A DNA stretch of 64,000 nt from Sphingopyxis jiangsuensis (GCF_016734905.1 NZ_JAERPO010000002.1:515524-579523); one strand, 5' to 3'. Counted from the first letter of the stretch, positions 1 through 12,002 are shown. Translations and numbers: made by a program. The notes: generated by a model not told the origin, from the letters alone.

Positions 1-1827
<1,827 letters not shown>

Positions 1828-1831
<4 letters not shown>

Positions 1832-3498
1832 GCCGCCACCTCCAGCAACCGCTCCGCCTGCGCCCGTGCCTCTTCCGTCACTTCGGCGCCCGACAGCATG
1901 CGCGCGATTTCCTCGCGGCGGCCGGCTTCGTCGAGCGCGTGGACGCTCGTGCGCGTGACCGTTCCTTCGCTCGATTTGGCGATGACGAAATGCGCCGCGC
2001 CCTTGGCCGCAACCTGCGGACTGTGCGTCACCGCGAGCAATTGCTTGCCCGCGCCCGCGAGCCGCGCGAGCCGCTCGCCGATCGCGCTCGCAACCGCGCC
2101 GCCGACGCCGCGGTCGATTTCGTCGAAGATGATCGTGTCGGCGCCGCCCTCTTCGGCGAGCGCGACCTTGAGCGCGAGGATGAAGCGCGACAATTCGCCG
2201 CCGCTCGCGATCTTGGCGAACGGGGCGAAGGGCGCGCCGGGGTTCGTCGCGATGAGGAATTCGACGCGGTCGATGCCGTCGGCGCCCCAGCGTTCGGCGG
2301 GCAGCCGCTCGACGAGCGTCCGGAAGCGCGCGGCGTCGAGTTTCAATGGCGCAAGCTCGCCCGCGACCGCGGCGTCGAGCCGTGCCGCTGCCTTGGCGCG
2401 CTGGTCCGACAGCGCGGTCGCGGCGTGGGTGTAGGCGGCGGCGCTTTCGGCGACCGCGGCTTCGAGCTTTGCGAGGCCGGCGCTGCCGCCCTCGATCGCG
2501 TCGAGCCGCGCCGCGAGGTCGTCGGTGAGCGCCGCAAGTTCGTCGGGCTGGACGCCATGTTTGCGCGCCATCGCGCGCAGTTCGAACAACCGCGTCTCGG
2601 CGGCTTCGAGGCGGTCGGGGTCATATTCCATCGCACGCGCCGCCTCGTGCAATTTCGTCTCGGCCTCGTCGGCGTCGATGATCGCGCGGTCGAGGCTCGC
2701 GAGCGCTTCGGCAAGCAGCGGGTGATCGCCCGCGAGCCGGTCGAGCCGCCGCGCCGCGCCGCGCAGCAGCGCCGGGCCGCCCGCGCTGCCGTCGAACGCC
2801 TCCATGATCGCGCCAAGGTCGCCCGCGATCCGCTCGCCCTTCTGCATTGCGGCGCGCGCCTCGGCGAGTTCGGCCTCTTCACCCGGCTGCGGCGCGAGCG
2901 CGCGAAGCTCGGCGACGCAATGCTCGAGCCATTCGCGGTCGCGCGTCGCCTCGGCAATCGCGGCGCGTGCCGCGGCGAGCCTTTCCTCGGCGGCGCGCCA
3001 CGCGGCATGCGCGGCGGCGACCGCGCCCGTATCGGCGCGCGCATAGGCATCGAGCAGCGAGCGATGCCCCGCCGGTGCGAGCAGGCCGCGGTCGTCGTGC
3101 TGGCCGTGGATTTCGACGAGGTGGCCGCCGACCTCGCGCAGCAGCGCCGCCGAGCAGGGCTGGTCGTTGACGAACGCGCGGCTGCCGCCATCGGCCTTGA
3201 GCGTGCGGCGGATCAGCAGCGGTTCTCCGGGGTCGAGCGCAATGTCGTTGTCGGCGAGCAGCGCGGCGAGCGCGGTACCGGACGCAGGCGGCGCGAAGCT
3301 CGCGGTCACCTGCGCGCGGTCGGCGCCCTGACGAACGAGTGCGGTGTCGGCGCGCATCCCGAGCGCCAGCCCGAGCGCGTCGAGCAGGATCGACTTGCCC
3401 GCCCCTGTCTCACCCGTGAGCACGCCCAGCCCCGCCTCGAATTCGAGGTCGAGCCGCTCGATCAGCACAATGTTGGCGATGGACAAAGCGGTCAGCAC
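1828..3498 (-). CDS. recN: DNA repair ATPase RecN
   Basis: RecN is an SMC-like ATPase that acts early at DNA double-strand breaks. The 556 residues match the family length. Walker A (GETGAGKS) is at about residues 29-36. The ABC signature is in ASGGELSRFILALK and Walker B in TIIFDEIDRGVGG, both in the C-terminal third. The middle is a long Ala/Glu/Arg-rich coiled coil, as expected. The ATG start at 3498 puts the N-terminal beta strand (MLTALSIANIVLIERL) in register with homologues. It is followed directly by a GNAT gene with overlapping start. A palindromic repeat unit separates it from upstream bamD. Confidence 0.96.
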
Positions 3499-3547
3499 GG
3501 CACGTCCTTACCGCAGAACAAAGGCAGAATCTATTCGGTAGTAACAT

Positions 3548-3623
3548 GTCGCCCCCGCGTAGGCGGGGGCCGCAGGAAAGGTTGCGCAAGAACGACAGCG
3601 GCCCCCGCCTGCGCGGGGGCGAC
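3548..3623. repeat. 76-bp bipartite palindromic unit (GC-rich hairpin pair)
   Basis: Two 24-bp arms (3548-3571 and 3600-3623) are inverted copies of each other with one mismatch and are separated by 28 bp. Each arm is itself a hairpin of the form GCCCCCGCG-x-AGGCGGGGGC. The unit fills the recN-bamD gap. The arms share their core with the 20-bp ends of the GIY-YIG element at 14693-15066. The overall length equals that of the unit at 32018-32093. Confidence 0.85.
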
Positions 3624-3632
3624 GTTCGGGCA

Positions 3633-4427
3633 TCAGGCGGCCGGTGCGTGCTTCTGCATCAGGTCGTAGGCCCGGTCGTACCATTCGCTGCCCGGGTAGT
3701 TCGCCCCGAGCACCGCGGCCGACTTCTTGGCTTCGGACGGGATGCCGAGCGCGAGATAGCATTCGGTGAGGCGATAAAGCGCCTCGGGCGCGTGGCTCGT
3801 CGTCTGATATTTGTCGGTCACCTCGCGAAAGCGGATCGACGCGGCGAGCCAGTTCGAGCTGCGCTGATAAAAGCGGCCGATCTCCATCTCCTTGCCCGCG
3901 AGGTGATCTTGCACCAGGTCGACCTTCAGGCGCGCGTCAGCGGCATAACGGCTGTCGGGATAGCGACGGATGACTTCCCCGAGCGCATTTTTCGCCTGCT
4001 CGGTGATCTTCTGGTCGCGGGTGACGTCGCTGATCTGCTCATAATAGCTGAGCCCGATCAGATAATAGGCGTAGGGCGCGTCCTTGTTGCCGGGGTGGAT
4101 CGACAGGAAGCGCTGCGCCGCCTCGATCGCCGGGGTATATTCGCGGTCCATATAATAGGAAAAAGCGCTCATCAGCTGCGCGCGGCGCGCCCATGGCGAA
4201 TAGGGATGCTGGCGTTCTACCTCGTCGAACAGCGCGGCGGCGAGGCCATATTGCTGGCGATCGAGCCGCTCCTGCGCCGCACGATAGAGCGTGCTGACAT
4301 CGCGCGCGACATAGCGCGTGTCCTTTTTGACCCCGCCGCCACCGGCGCAGGCCGCCAGCAAGGGCGTGATAACAAGAGCGGCGGCGAGCAGGCGCGTCGA
4401 GGCGCGCAGGGAGGAACGCTGAGTCAT
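3633..4427 (-). CDS. bamD: Outer membrane assembly lipoprotein BamD (ComL family)
   Basis: BamD is the essential lipoprotein of the BAM complex, which inserts beta-barrel proteins into the outer membrane. The 264-residue product starts at the ATG at 4427 (MTQRSSLRAS). It has a signal peptide with lipobox LLAAC, so it should be lipidated near residue 24. TPR-like helical repeats follow: YRAAQERLDRQQYGLAAALF, QRFLSIHPGNKDAPYAYYLI, and a terminal EWYDRAYDLMQKHA. A longer reading from 4562 would precede the signal peptide and is unlikely. The gene stands alone between recN and a cyclophilin, all on the minus strand. Confidence 0.93.
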   Translation of the reverse strand: MTQRSSLRASTRLLAAALVITPLLAACAGGGGVKKDTRYVARDVSTLYRAAQERLDRQQYGLAAALFDEVERQHPYSPWARRAQLMSAFSYYMDREYTPAIEAAQRFLSIHPGNKDAPYAYYLIGLSYYEQISDVTRDQKITEQAKNALGEVIRRYPDSRYAADARLKVDLVQDHLAGKEMEIGRFYQRSSNWLAASIRFREVTDKYQTTSHAPEALYRLTECYLALGIPSEAKKSAAVLGANYPGSEWYDRAYDLMQKHAPAA

Positions 4428-4488
4428 GCGCGCGGTATAGCCACAGCGCCGATGAACGCAAAATAAATGATGGGGGTCCGCCGCGCCT

Positions 4489-5160
4489 TTATGGCGCCTT
4501 GACGACGCAACCCTTCGGCGCGTCGGCGGGTGCGGGAACGCGGCGCGCGCTCCTGATCGCAACCTGCGGGTCGAGCATCTGGCCGAGCATTACGCCTTCG
4601 CCCAGCGTCTCCGAAATCGGCGCGGCGTAGATTTTCTCGGCGACGTCGGCGCCCGCGACCAGTTCGCCGAACACCGCAAAGCCCGCGCCGTCGCCGCCCT
4701 GCGCGTCGGCGTCGAAGCCCTTGATGTCGGACAGCAGCACAAAGAAATCGCTCGTTGCATCGCCGGGGTTGAGCCGCGCCATCGACAACGCGCCCTTGCA
4801 GTTGGTCAGACCCGTCTGCGTCGTCGGCTCGTGCGCGATGGGCGGGAAGTTGAGCCGCGCGTCGCCGCGATTGCCCGCCTGGACGAGCATGTTCGCCGGC
4901 CCCCAGCTGCGCGTCGAGCGATAGAATTTGAAGCCGTCGAGCCGCTTTGCGTCGACGTAGCGGAGGAAATTCCTGGCCGTCACCGGCGCACGCCGATCCT
5001 CGATCCGGACGATCATCGTGCCGAGATCGGTGACGAGCGCCACATGCGGGCGTGTGTCGGGTTCCACCGCCGGGGCAGCGGGTTCGGGCGCGGGAGGCGT
5101 ATCGGCGGGCTGGGCGGCAAGCGCGAGCGCCGCGAGGAGAGTCTGCAACATGCCCGCCAT
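4489..5160 (-). CDS. Secreted peptidyl-prolyl cis-trans isomerase, cyclophilin type
   Basis: This is a cyclophilin-family prolyl isomerase of 223 residues, predicted periplasmic. From the ATG at 5160 (MAGMLQTLLAALALAAQ) there is a short signal peptide, then a Pro/Ala-rich linker. The cyclophilin domain starts near residue 42 (HVALVTDLGTMIVRIEDRRAPVT is its first strands). Family landmarks are NFLRYVDAKRLDGFKFYRS and NPGDATSDFFVLL. The usual catalytic FHR is here FYR (KFYRSTRSWG). The residue before the catalytic-position arginine is therefore altered, so activity may be weak. An upstream ATG at 5232 would run into the ArsR operator region and is less likely. Confidence 0.85.
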   Translation of the reverse strand: MAGMLQTLLAALALAAQPADTPPAPEPAAPAVEPDTRPHVALVTDLGTMIVRIEDRRAPVTARNFLRYVDAKRLDGFKFYRSTRSWGPANMLVQAGNRGDARLNFPPIAHEPTTQTGLTNCKGALSMARLNPGDATSDFFVLLSDIKGFDADAQGGDGAGFAVFGELVAGADVAEKIYAAPISETLGEGVMLGQMLDPQVAIRSARRVPAPADAPKGCVVKAP

Positions 5161-5213
5161 TATGCGGCGATCGCGGCAGCGGCGAAAGCCCCAATCGCCC
5201 CTCCCGACAATAT

Positions 5214-5269
5214 TCAACCTGGTGGTTGACAATACTCGGGCGAAGCAGCATATTTAACCACATGGTTGA
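5214..5269. promoter_or_regulatory. Twin operator and promoter of the arsR-SRPBCC operon
   Basis: Two copies of AACC-N4-GGTT lie 40 bp apart, centre to centre. The first, 5214-5229, is a perfect inverted repeat (TCAACC, 4 bp, GGTTGA). The second, 5254-5269 (TTAACC, 4 bp, GGTTGA), covers the start codon of the ArsR gene. Between them is a consensus -35 TTGACA (5226-5231) and, 17 bp on, a -10-like CATATT (5249-5254). The -35 overlaps the first operator and the -10 abuts the second, which fits autorepression. The predicted transcript start falls within 1-2 nt of the ATG. Confidence 0.65.
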
Positions 5270-5624
5270 ACATGATTCGCAGACACTCGACACAGTCTTT
5301 CAGGCGCTCGGCGATGCGACGCGGCGCGCGATGCTCGCGCAGCTCGCCGAGGGCGAGAGCACGGTGAGCGCGCTCGCCGAGCCGCATGCCATGTCGCTCG
5401 CCGCGGCGTCGAAGCATATCAAGGTGCTCGAACGCGCCGGCATGGTCCGCCGCGAGGTGCGTGGCCGCACGCATATCTGCAGCCTCGAGCCCGCGCCGCT
5501 GATGAGCGCCGACCGGTGGATCGGCATGTACCGCCGCTATTGGACCGGACGCCTCGACGCGCTCGAAGCGCTGCTGCGCGCCGATCCCGCGAAAAATCCC
5601 CTCCCCCCGAAAAAAGGAGAATGA
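5262..5624 (+). CDS. ArsR-family winged-helix transcriptional regulator
   Basis: This is a 120-residue ArsR/SmtB-type repressor. The winged helix-turn-helix spans about residues 12-80. FQALGDATRRAMLAQLAEG is the typical first helix pair, SLAAASKHIKVLERAGMV the recognition helix, and RREVRGRTHICSL the wing. There is no metal-binding Cys motif (ELCVCDL is absent). This places it in the non-metal subgroup usually paired with AHSA1/SRPBCC proteins. The ATG at 5262 has no ribosome binding site and lies at the predicted transcription start, so the message may be leaderless. The stop overlaps the region of the next gene's start, giving a two-gene operon. Confidence 0.92.
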   Translation: MVEHDSQTLDTVFQALGDATRRAMLAQLAEGESTVSALAEPHAMSLAAASKHIKVLERAGMVRREVRGRTHICSLEPAPLMSADRWIGMYRRYWTGRLDALEALLRADPAKNPLPPKKGE

Positions 5625-5626
5625 CG

Positions 5627-6160
5627 ATGACCGCAATGCTTGCCGACGACGCCTATGGCGTCGTGACCGAACCCGCGACGCTGACGCTGCAACGCCTGCT
5701 TCCCGGCCCCATCGACCGCGTCTGGTCCTACCTCACCGATGGCGAGCTTCGCCGCCAATGGCTCGCCGCGGGCGCGATGGAAGAAAAGGTCGGCGCGGCG
5801 GTCGATTTCGTGTGGCGCAACGACGAACTCACCGACCCGCCGGGCAGCCGCCCCGACAGCTTCGATGCCGAGCACCGCATGACGTGCGAGGTCACCGCGA
5901 TCGATGCGCCGCGCAGCCTGTCGATCACATGGGGCAGCACCGGCGGCGTGACCTTCACGCTGGAAGAGAAAGGCGGCGAGGTGCTGCTGATCATCGTCCA
6001 TCGCCGCATCGAGGACCCGGCGGTCCTGCTCAACGTCAGCGCCGGCTGGCACGCGCATGTCGACGTGCTCGAAGCGCGGCTGCGCGGGACCATGGCCGCG
6101 CCGCACTGGGACAATTGGTCGCAGCTTCGCGCGGTATATGCCGAGCGGCTGTTCGATTGA
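5627..6160 (+). CDS. SRPBCC (AHSA1-like) domain protein
   Basis: This 177-residue protein has a START/Bet v1-like ligand-binding fold. Typical AHSA1 features are LTLQRLLPGPIDRVWSYLTDGELRRQWLA at the start, MTCEVTAIDAPRSLSITWG in the middle, and the closing GWHAHVDVLEARL. The ligand is unknown. GGAG at 5616-5619 lies 7 nt before the ATG at 5627. An in-frame ATG at 5621 is only 1 nt from it, so I chose 5627. It is the second gene after an ArsR regulator, a very common pairing in which the regulator controls the SRPBCC gene. Confidence 0.88.
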   Translation: MTAMLADDAYGVVTEPATLTLQRLLPGPIDRVWSYLTDGELRRQWLAAGAMEEKVGAAVDFVWRNDELTDPPGSRPDSFDAEHRMTCEVTAIDAPRSLSITWGSTGGVTFTLEEKGGEVLLIIVHRRIEDPAVLLNVSAGWHAHVDVLEARLRGTMAAPHWDNWSQLRAVYAERLFD

Positions 6161-6169
6161 TCTTGCCTT

Positions 6170-6243
6170 TGGTCGAAGTCGAGATGTCCGTCGGGATAGG
6201 CGGTGTATCGATGGGTGTCTCGACCTCGCTCGACACGAACGGA
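6170..6243. repeat. Palindromic repeat, cgaagtcgagat family (copy 1)
   Basis: The arms CGAAGTCGAGAT (about 6173-6184) and a diverged inverse (GTCTCGACCTCGCTCGACAC) flank a roughly 25-bp centre. The same block, including the central GATGGGTGTCTCGAC, recurs at 39350-39431 and 58819-58900. This copy has lost part of its left end. Confidence 0.75.
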
Positions 6244-6281
6244 CACAGGAATGTTGGAAAGCGGCCGAAAGCGGCCATCAG

Positions 6282-6420
6282 ATCCTCCCTGTGCCGCAGG
6301 CATGGGGAGGTGGCAGCCCGCAGGGCTGACGGAGGGGCTGATGGCGCAGCGTCGCGGCCCCTCCACCCCTCGCTACGCGAGCGGTCCCCCTCCCCATGGC
6401 TTCGCCACAGGGAGGATTTA
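6282..6420. repeat. 140-bp inverted-repeat element (copy 1)
   Basis: The ends are near-perfect inverted repeats (ATCCTCCCTGTGCCGCAG at the left, its inverse CGCCACAGGGAGGAT at the right). A second internal inverted pair centres on GGAGGGGCTGATGGCGCA. The element recurs at 59055-59192 with only a handful of substitutions. Similarity appears to continue a little beyond the right end (TTAGCAGC in both). Confidence 0.85.
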
Positions 6421-6452
6421 GCAGCAGCTCCCCACCCCGAAGCCGAAATAAA

Positions 6453-6480
6453 AAAGGGGCCGCTGAACAGCGGCCCCTTT
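6453..6480 (-). terminator. Rho-independent terminator of pnp
   Basis: A 12-bp stem (AAAGGGGCCGCT paired with AGCGGCCCCTTT) with a 4-nt loop is followed on the minus strand by TTTTTTATTT. It lies 22 bp past the pnp stop. Confidence 0.85.
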
Positions 6481-6502
6481 CGTCAATCCGTAACCGGAAA
6501 GA

Positions 6503-8809
<2,307 letters not shown>

Positions 8810-8964
8810 GTGGTTTCCTTCGCCCGCCTGGCCCTATGCCGGGCGGGGCCTCTGTTCCGGGCAGTCCGGCCCGGGCGGTGCGGGGCGTCTGTCTGCCCCA
8901 AATGGCGAACCCGCCGGATGCGGGCAGCCCCTTGAACAACCCAACGCCGCTCTTCCCGAGAAGC

Positions 8965-9056
8965 CATTGAGCCTGTCGAATGGCGTCTCGAAGGATCGCA
9001 AGGCCCTTCGAGACGGGCCTTCGCCTTCGCTCAGTCCCTCCTCGGGGCGAACGGAG
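8965..9056. repeat. Palindromic repeat with 11-bp stem between rpsO and pnp
   Basis: CGTCTCGAAGG (8984-8994) pairs with CCTTCGAGACG (9005-9015) across a 10-nt loop. The block starts with TTGAGCCTGTCGAA and ends with CGAACGGA, sequences typical of dispersed sphingomonad palindromes. It lies in the rpsO-pnp spacer, where it could also act as an RNA processing hairpin. The rest of the 290-bp spacer (8810-8964) shows GC-rich hairpins but no gene. Confidence 0.6.
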
Positions 9057-9069
9057 ACTTGGTAAGCAA

Positions 9070-9090
9070 ACGGCCCCGGAGCGGGGCCGT
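9070..9090 (-). terminator. Hairpin downstream of rpsO, possible terminator
   Basis: ACGGCCCC pairs with GGGGCCGT across a 5-nt loop, 9 bp past the rpsO stop. The T-tract on the minus strand is weak (TTTGCTTACC), so partial read-through to pnp is likely. Confidence 0.55.
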
Positions 9091-9099
9091 CCACCGTCA

Positions 9100-9369
9100 T
9101 TATTTGCGAAGACCCAGCTTCGCGATCAGGTCGGCGTAGCGGCCTTCGTCCTTCTTTTTCAGATAGTCGAGGAGGCTGCGACGCTTGTTGACCATCATCA
9201 GCAGCCCGCGGCGGCTGTGATTGTCCTTGTGATGCGCCTTGAAATGTTCGGTCAGCGTGTTGATGCGATCGGTGAGGATCGCGACCTGAACTTCGGGCGA
9301 ACCCGTGTCACCCTTTTCGCGGGCGTGTTCCTTGATGAGTTCGGCCTTGCGTTCGGCAGTAATCGACAT
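9100..9369 (-). CDS. rpsO: 30S ribosomal protein S15
   Basis: S15 binds the central domain of 16S rRNA early in 30S assembly. The 89 residues equal the canonical length and align throughout: the N-terminal [12 protein letters not shown], then [35 protein letters not shown], and [19 protein letters not shown]. It sits between truB and pnp, the conserved order. The SD-like GGAAGAA lies just before the ATG. Confidence 0.98.
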   Translation of the reverse strand: MSITAERKAELIKEHAREKGDTGSPEVQVAILTDRINTLTEHFKAHHKDNHSRRGLLMMVNKRRSLLDYLKKKDEGRYADLIAKLGLRK

Positions 9370-9394
9370 GTCATTCTTCCTTCGACATCGATGC

Positions 9395-10351
9395 TTAGAG
9401 ATTGAAGCCCCGCACGACCTTCAGCGTTCCCGCCAAAGCCTCCACCAGTGCGACGGGCCGCTTTTGGCTGTCCCGTCCCCAATAGAGCCCGTCCTGCGTG
9501 CTTTCCCCGGTCCAGACGCGACCCTGACGGATCGCCCCTGCCGCTTCCGGGGAGAGGTCCAGAGCCGGGATGTCGACCAGCCCTGCCTCCAGCGGCAGAA
9601 ATATCTCTGATTGCGCGGCCCCTTGGCCGAATGCGTTCAATTTGTCCAGCGAAATCGCCTGATCGAGCGTGAATGGTCCCGCTTTGGTGCGGCGGAGCAT
9701 CGTCACATGCCCGACGCTGCCGACCGCGCGCGCAATGTCGCGTGCGAGGGAGCGGATATAGGTGCCTTTCGAGACGTGTGCGGTGAGGGTCAGGGATTCG
9801 ATGCCCCCTCCCCCACCCTCGTCTCCCCGGACTTGATCCGGGGTCCATTCGGCGCCCGCGGCAATGGATGCCGGATCAAGTCCGGCATGACGAAGGGAAT
9901 AAACCGTCACCCCCCGCGCCTTCATCTCGACGGCTTCGCCCTTGCGCGCAAGATCATAGGCGCGCTCGCCATCGATCTTGATCGCCGAATAGGCCGGCGG
10001 CACCTGTTCGATTGGCCCGGTGAAGCGCGGCAACACCGCCTCAATCGCCGCCAACGTCGGCCGTACGTCGCTTGTCGCCACAACGTCGCCCTCGGCATCC
10101 AGGCCCGCGGTCTCGGTCCCGAACTGCACGGTAAAGTCATAAATCTTGCTCGCGTCGAGCATCCGGCCGCAAAGTTTGGTCGCCTCGCCAAGCGCGATCG
10201 GGAGAACCCCCGACGCCAGCGGGTCGAGCGTGCCGCCATGGCCGACCTTGACCTTGCCGAGCCCCGCCTCGCGGCACACGCGCTTGACCGCGCCGACCGC
10301 CTGCGTCGAGCCGAGGCCCACGGGTTTGTCGAGGATGATCCAGCCGTTCAC
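9395..10351 (-). CDS. truB: tRNA pseudouridine(55) synthase TruB, with an in-frame palindromic-repeat insert
   Basis: TruB makes pseudouridine 55 in the T-loop of tRNAs. Catalytic Asp43 is in [10 protein letters not shown], and family motifs [19 protein letters not shown] and [13 protein letters not shown] are intact over 318 residues. Residues 154-177 (starting RHAGLDPAS, ending DQVRGD) do not belong to the family. They are the translation of a bipartite palindrome at 9821-9891, placed between the strand ending VTVYSL and the strand before VSKGTYIR. A Gly-rich stretch and IESLTL follow. The rest of the enzyme is intact, so the insert probably forms a surface loop. The gene starts 33 bp after the DUF6491 gene ends. 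Confidence 0.95.
   Translation of the reverse strand: MNGWIILDKPVGLGSTQAVGAVKRVCREAGLGKVKVGHGGTLDPLASGVLPIALGEATKLCGRMLDASKIYDFTVQFGTETAGLDAEGDVVATSDVRPTLAAIEAVLPRFTGPIEQVPPAYSAIKIDGERAYDLARKGEAVEMKARGVTVYSLRHAGLDPASIAAGAEWTPDQVRGDEGGGGGIESLTLTAHVSKGTYIRSLARDIARAVGSVGHVTMLRRTKAGPFTLDQAISLDKLNAFGQGAAQSEIFLPLEAGLVDIPALDLSPEAAGAIRQGRVWTGESTQDGLYWGRDSQKRPVALVEALAGTLKVVRGFNL
9821..9891. repeat. Bipartite palindrome inserted in frame within truB
   Basis: The arms 9821-9846 (GTCTCCCCGGACTTGATCCG...) and 9866-9891 (its inverse, ending CCGGCATGAC) flank a 19-bp centre. Each arm is a small hairpin (CCCCGGA/TCCGGGG and GCCGGA/TCCGGC). The element is the same family as the intergenic copies at 58950-59021 and 62755-62835. 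Here it is read as protein without a stop codon. Confidence 0.9.
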
Positions 10352-10384
10352 CTGCGCGCCGCTACGGTGCGCGCGGGCCGCTTG

Positions 10385-10807
10385 TCAATTTGCGACTGCG
10401 TCCTCGGCCGCATCGGCGGCCTTCTTGTCTTCCTTCGACGCACCCTCCTTCGATGGTGGCGGTGCCGAGGTCACGAAGGAGACAAGCGGGCAGCGCTCGC
10501 CGCGCACGAGGATGGTGGCGAAGCGGTCAAGTCGATTGACGCCGCGCGAGTCGACCGCAATCTGCGGTGCAAAGTCGATGTCGCGGCAAATTCCGGCGAA
10601 GGTTCCATAGAACCAGTCGCCCCGGCGATCCTGCACCCAGATGCCGCGGTCGCGATCGGCGCGCCAGTTGCGGATCGTCGAGTCGCTCGGAAAGACGATG
10701 CTGGCTTCTTCGCCGAGCGCGCGCGGCGCCTCGGCGGGCTCGTTGGCCGCCGCTGCCGAAAGGGGTAGCAGCGAAGCGGCCAGGGAGAGTGCGAGTATCT
10801 TGTTCAT
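10385..10807 (-). CDS. Secreted DUF6491 family protein
   Basis: This is a 140-residue exported protein of unknown function. The ATG at 10807 gives a clear signal peptide (MNKILALSLAASLLPLSAAAA). The mature part fits the DUF6491 pattern common in sphingomonads: STIRNWRADRDRGIWVQDRRG, then WFYGTFAGICRDIDFAP, then LDRFATILVRGERCPLVSF, with two conserved cysteines (in GICRD and ERCPL). The C-terminal tail is Lys/Ala/Glu-rich. It lies between truB and a GNAT gene on the same strand. Family assignment is from memory of the motif. Confidence 0.75.
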   Translation of the reverse strand: MNKILALSLAASLLPLSAAAANEPAEAPRALGEEASIVFPSDSTIRNWRADRDRGIWVQDRRGDWFYGTFAGICRDIDFAPQIAVDSRGVNRLDRFATILVRGERCPLVSFVTSAPPPSKEGASKEDKKAADAAEDAVAN

Positions 10808-10852
10808 GGCAGCACCTCTATCATGCGAAAGCTGAACCGCCACTGACGGATA

Positions 10853-11407
10853 TTACGACCGGTCGCGCAGACCGCCCGTCCATTCGTCGGCGAGGATCGA
10901 CCAGAGCGCGGTGTCGCGGCGGTGCCCCGTCCAGATGATACGTTCGGCGCGCAGCGTCCCTTCCTTGGTACCGCCGAGCTTGGCGACCGCCGCCTGACTG
11001 CGCTTGTTGCGTTCATCGATGCGGAATTCGACGCGGCGAAGGCCGACGGAAAAGCCGTGGTCGAGCATCAAGCGCTTGATGCGGCGGTTGATCCCGCTGC
11101 CCCGCACATCGGGAACGATATAGCTGTTGCCGACCTCGGCCGTCTGCGCCGACCAGTCGGGGCGCAGCCACGCGGTCATGCCAATCAGCCGGTCGCCGTC
11201 GAAAATGGCATAGGGCATACGCACGTCATTGCCGATCAGCGCGCTAAAGCTGGCGTCGAAATGATCGGGATCGAAACTCGTTGCGTAGATGGGCCAGATG
11301 TCGGCATCGAGCGCGCACGCCGCGCGCAACTCGTCGCGGTGCGCCTCGACCAGCCGGACGAGGCGCAACGTTCCATCGGCCAGGTCAATATAAAGCCGGT
11401 CACGCAT
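10853..11407 (-). CDS. GNAT N-acetyltransferase, RimJ/RimL-like
   Basis: This 184-residue acetyltransferase resembles the RimJ/RimL group. The pattern runs LRLVRLVEAHRDELRAAC, then RLIGMTAWLRPD, then the CoA-binding region VGNSYIVPDVRGSGINRRIKRLMLDHGF, and finally RVEFRIDERNKRSQAAVAKLGGTKEGTLR. The acceptor is unknown; relatives act on protein N-termini or small amines. The ATG at 11407 overlaps the 3' end of tdk by 8 bp, so the two genes are probably co-transcribed. Confidence 0.85.
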   Translation of the reverse strand: MRDRLYIDLADGTLRLVRLVEAHRDELRAACALDADIWPIYATSFDPDHFDASFSALIGNDVRMPYAIFDGDRLIGMTAWLRPDWSAQTAEVGNSYIVPDVRGSGINRRIKRLMLDHGFSVGLRRVEFRIDERNKRSQAAVAKLGGTKEGTLRAERIIWTGHRRDTALWSILADEWTGGLRDRS

Positions 11408-12002
11408 CGAGGCGCCCCTGCGCCGCTTCGCGCCGCTTTTGCATGAAATGGCGGCGGCACATCGCGACATAGCGGTCGTTGCCGCCGATCTCGGTCTGCG
11501 CGCCCTCGACCACCGCGCGGCCCTGTTCGTCGACGCGCAGGTTCATCGTCGCCTTGCGCCCGCATTCGCACACCGCCTTGAGCTCTACGAGCGCGTCGGC
11601 GAGACCGAGGAGCGCCGCCGATCCGGGAAAGAGGTTTGCAGCAAAATCGGTGCGCAGACCATAACAGAGCACGGGGATGTTGGCCTCGTCGGCAAGCCGC
11701 GCGAGTTGCAGAACTTGCGCGCGCGACAGGAATTGCGCCTCGTCGACGAGCACACAGGCGAGCGGACGGTTGCGATGCTCGGCGGTCACGCCTTCCCAAA
11801 GGTCGCTTTCGGGATCGAATTTATGCGCCTCCGCCAGCAGGCCGATCCGGCTGGTGATCTGTCCCGCGCCGTACCGGTCGTCGAGCGCCGCGGTCCACAG
11901 CATCGTTTCCATCCCGCGCTCGCGATAGTTGAAATCCGCCTGCAACAGCGTCGTCGACTTGCCGGCATTCATGCTGGCATAATAGAAATAGAGCTTGGCC
12001 AT
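11400..12002 (-). CDS. tdk: Thymidine kinase (type II)
   Basis: Thymidine kinase phosphorylates thymidine for the dTTP salvage pathway. The product is 200 residues from the ATG at 12002 (MAKLYFYYASMNAGKSTTLLQ), and the P-loop SMNAGKS is near residue 10. The Walker B/catalytic region is VLVDEAQFLSRAQV. The lasso/zinc region shows KAVCECGRKATMNLRV and MCRRHF, matching the CxxC and Cx2-type ligands of family II enzymes. A longer reading from 12086 would add an unrelated basic leader. It diverges from the plus-strand WS/DGAT gene. Confidence 0.95.
   Translation of the reverse strand: MAKLYFYYASMNAGKSTTLLQADFNYRERGMETMLWTAALDDRYGAGQITSRIGLLAEAHKFDPESDLWEGVTAEHRNRPLACVLVDEAQFLSRAQVLQLARLADEANIPVLCYGLRTDFAANLFPGSAALLGLADALVELKAVCECGRKATMNLRVDEQGRAVVEGAQTEIGGNDRYVAMCRRHFMQKRREAAQGRLDA

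Larger units (their letters stand above)
6161..6450. other. Intergenic stretch filled by two repeat elements
   Basis: No gene is supported between the SRPBCC gene and the pnp terminator. The space holds one copy of the cgaagtcgagat palindrome family (6170-6243) and one copy of a roughly 140-bp inverted-repeat element (6282-6420). Short reading frames across it are by-products of the repeats. Confidence 0.7.
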
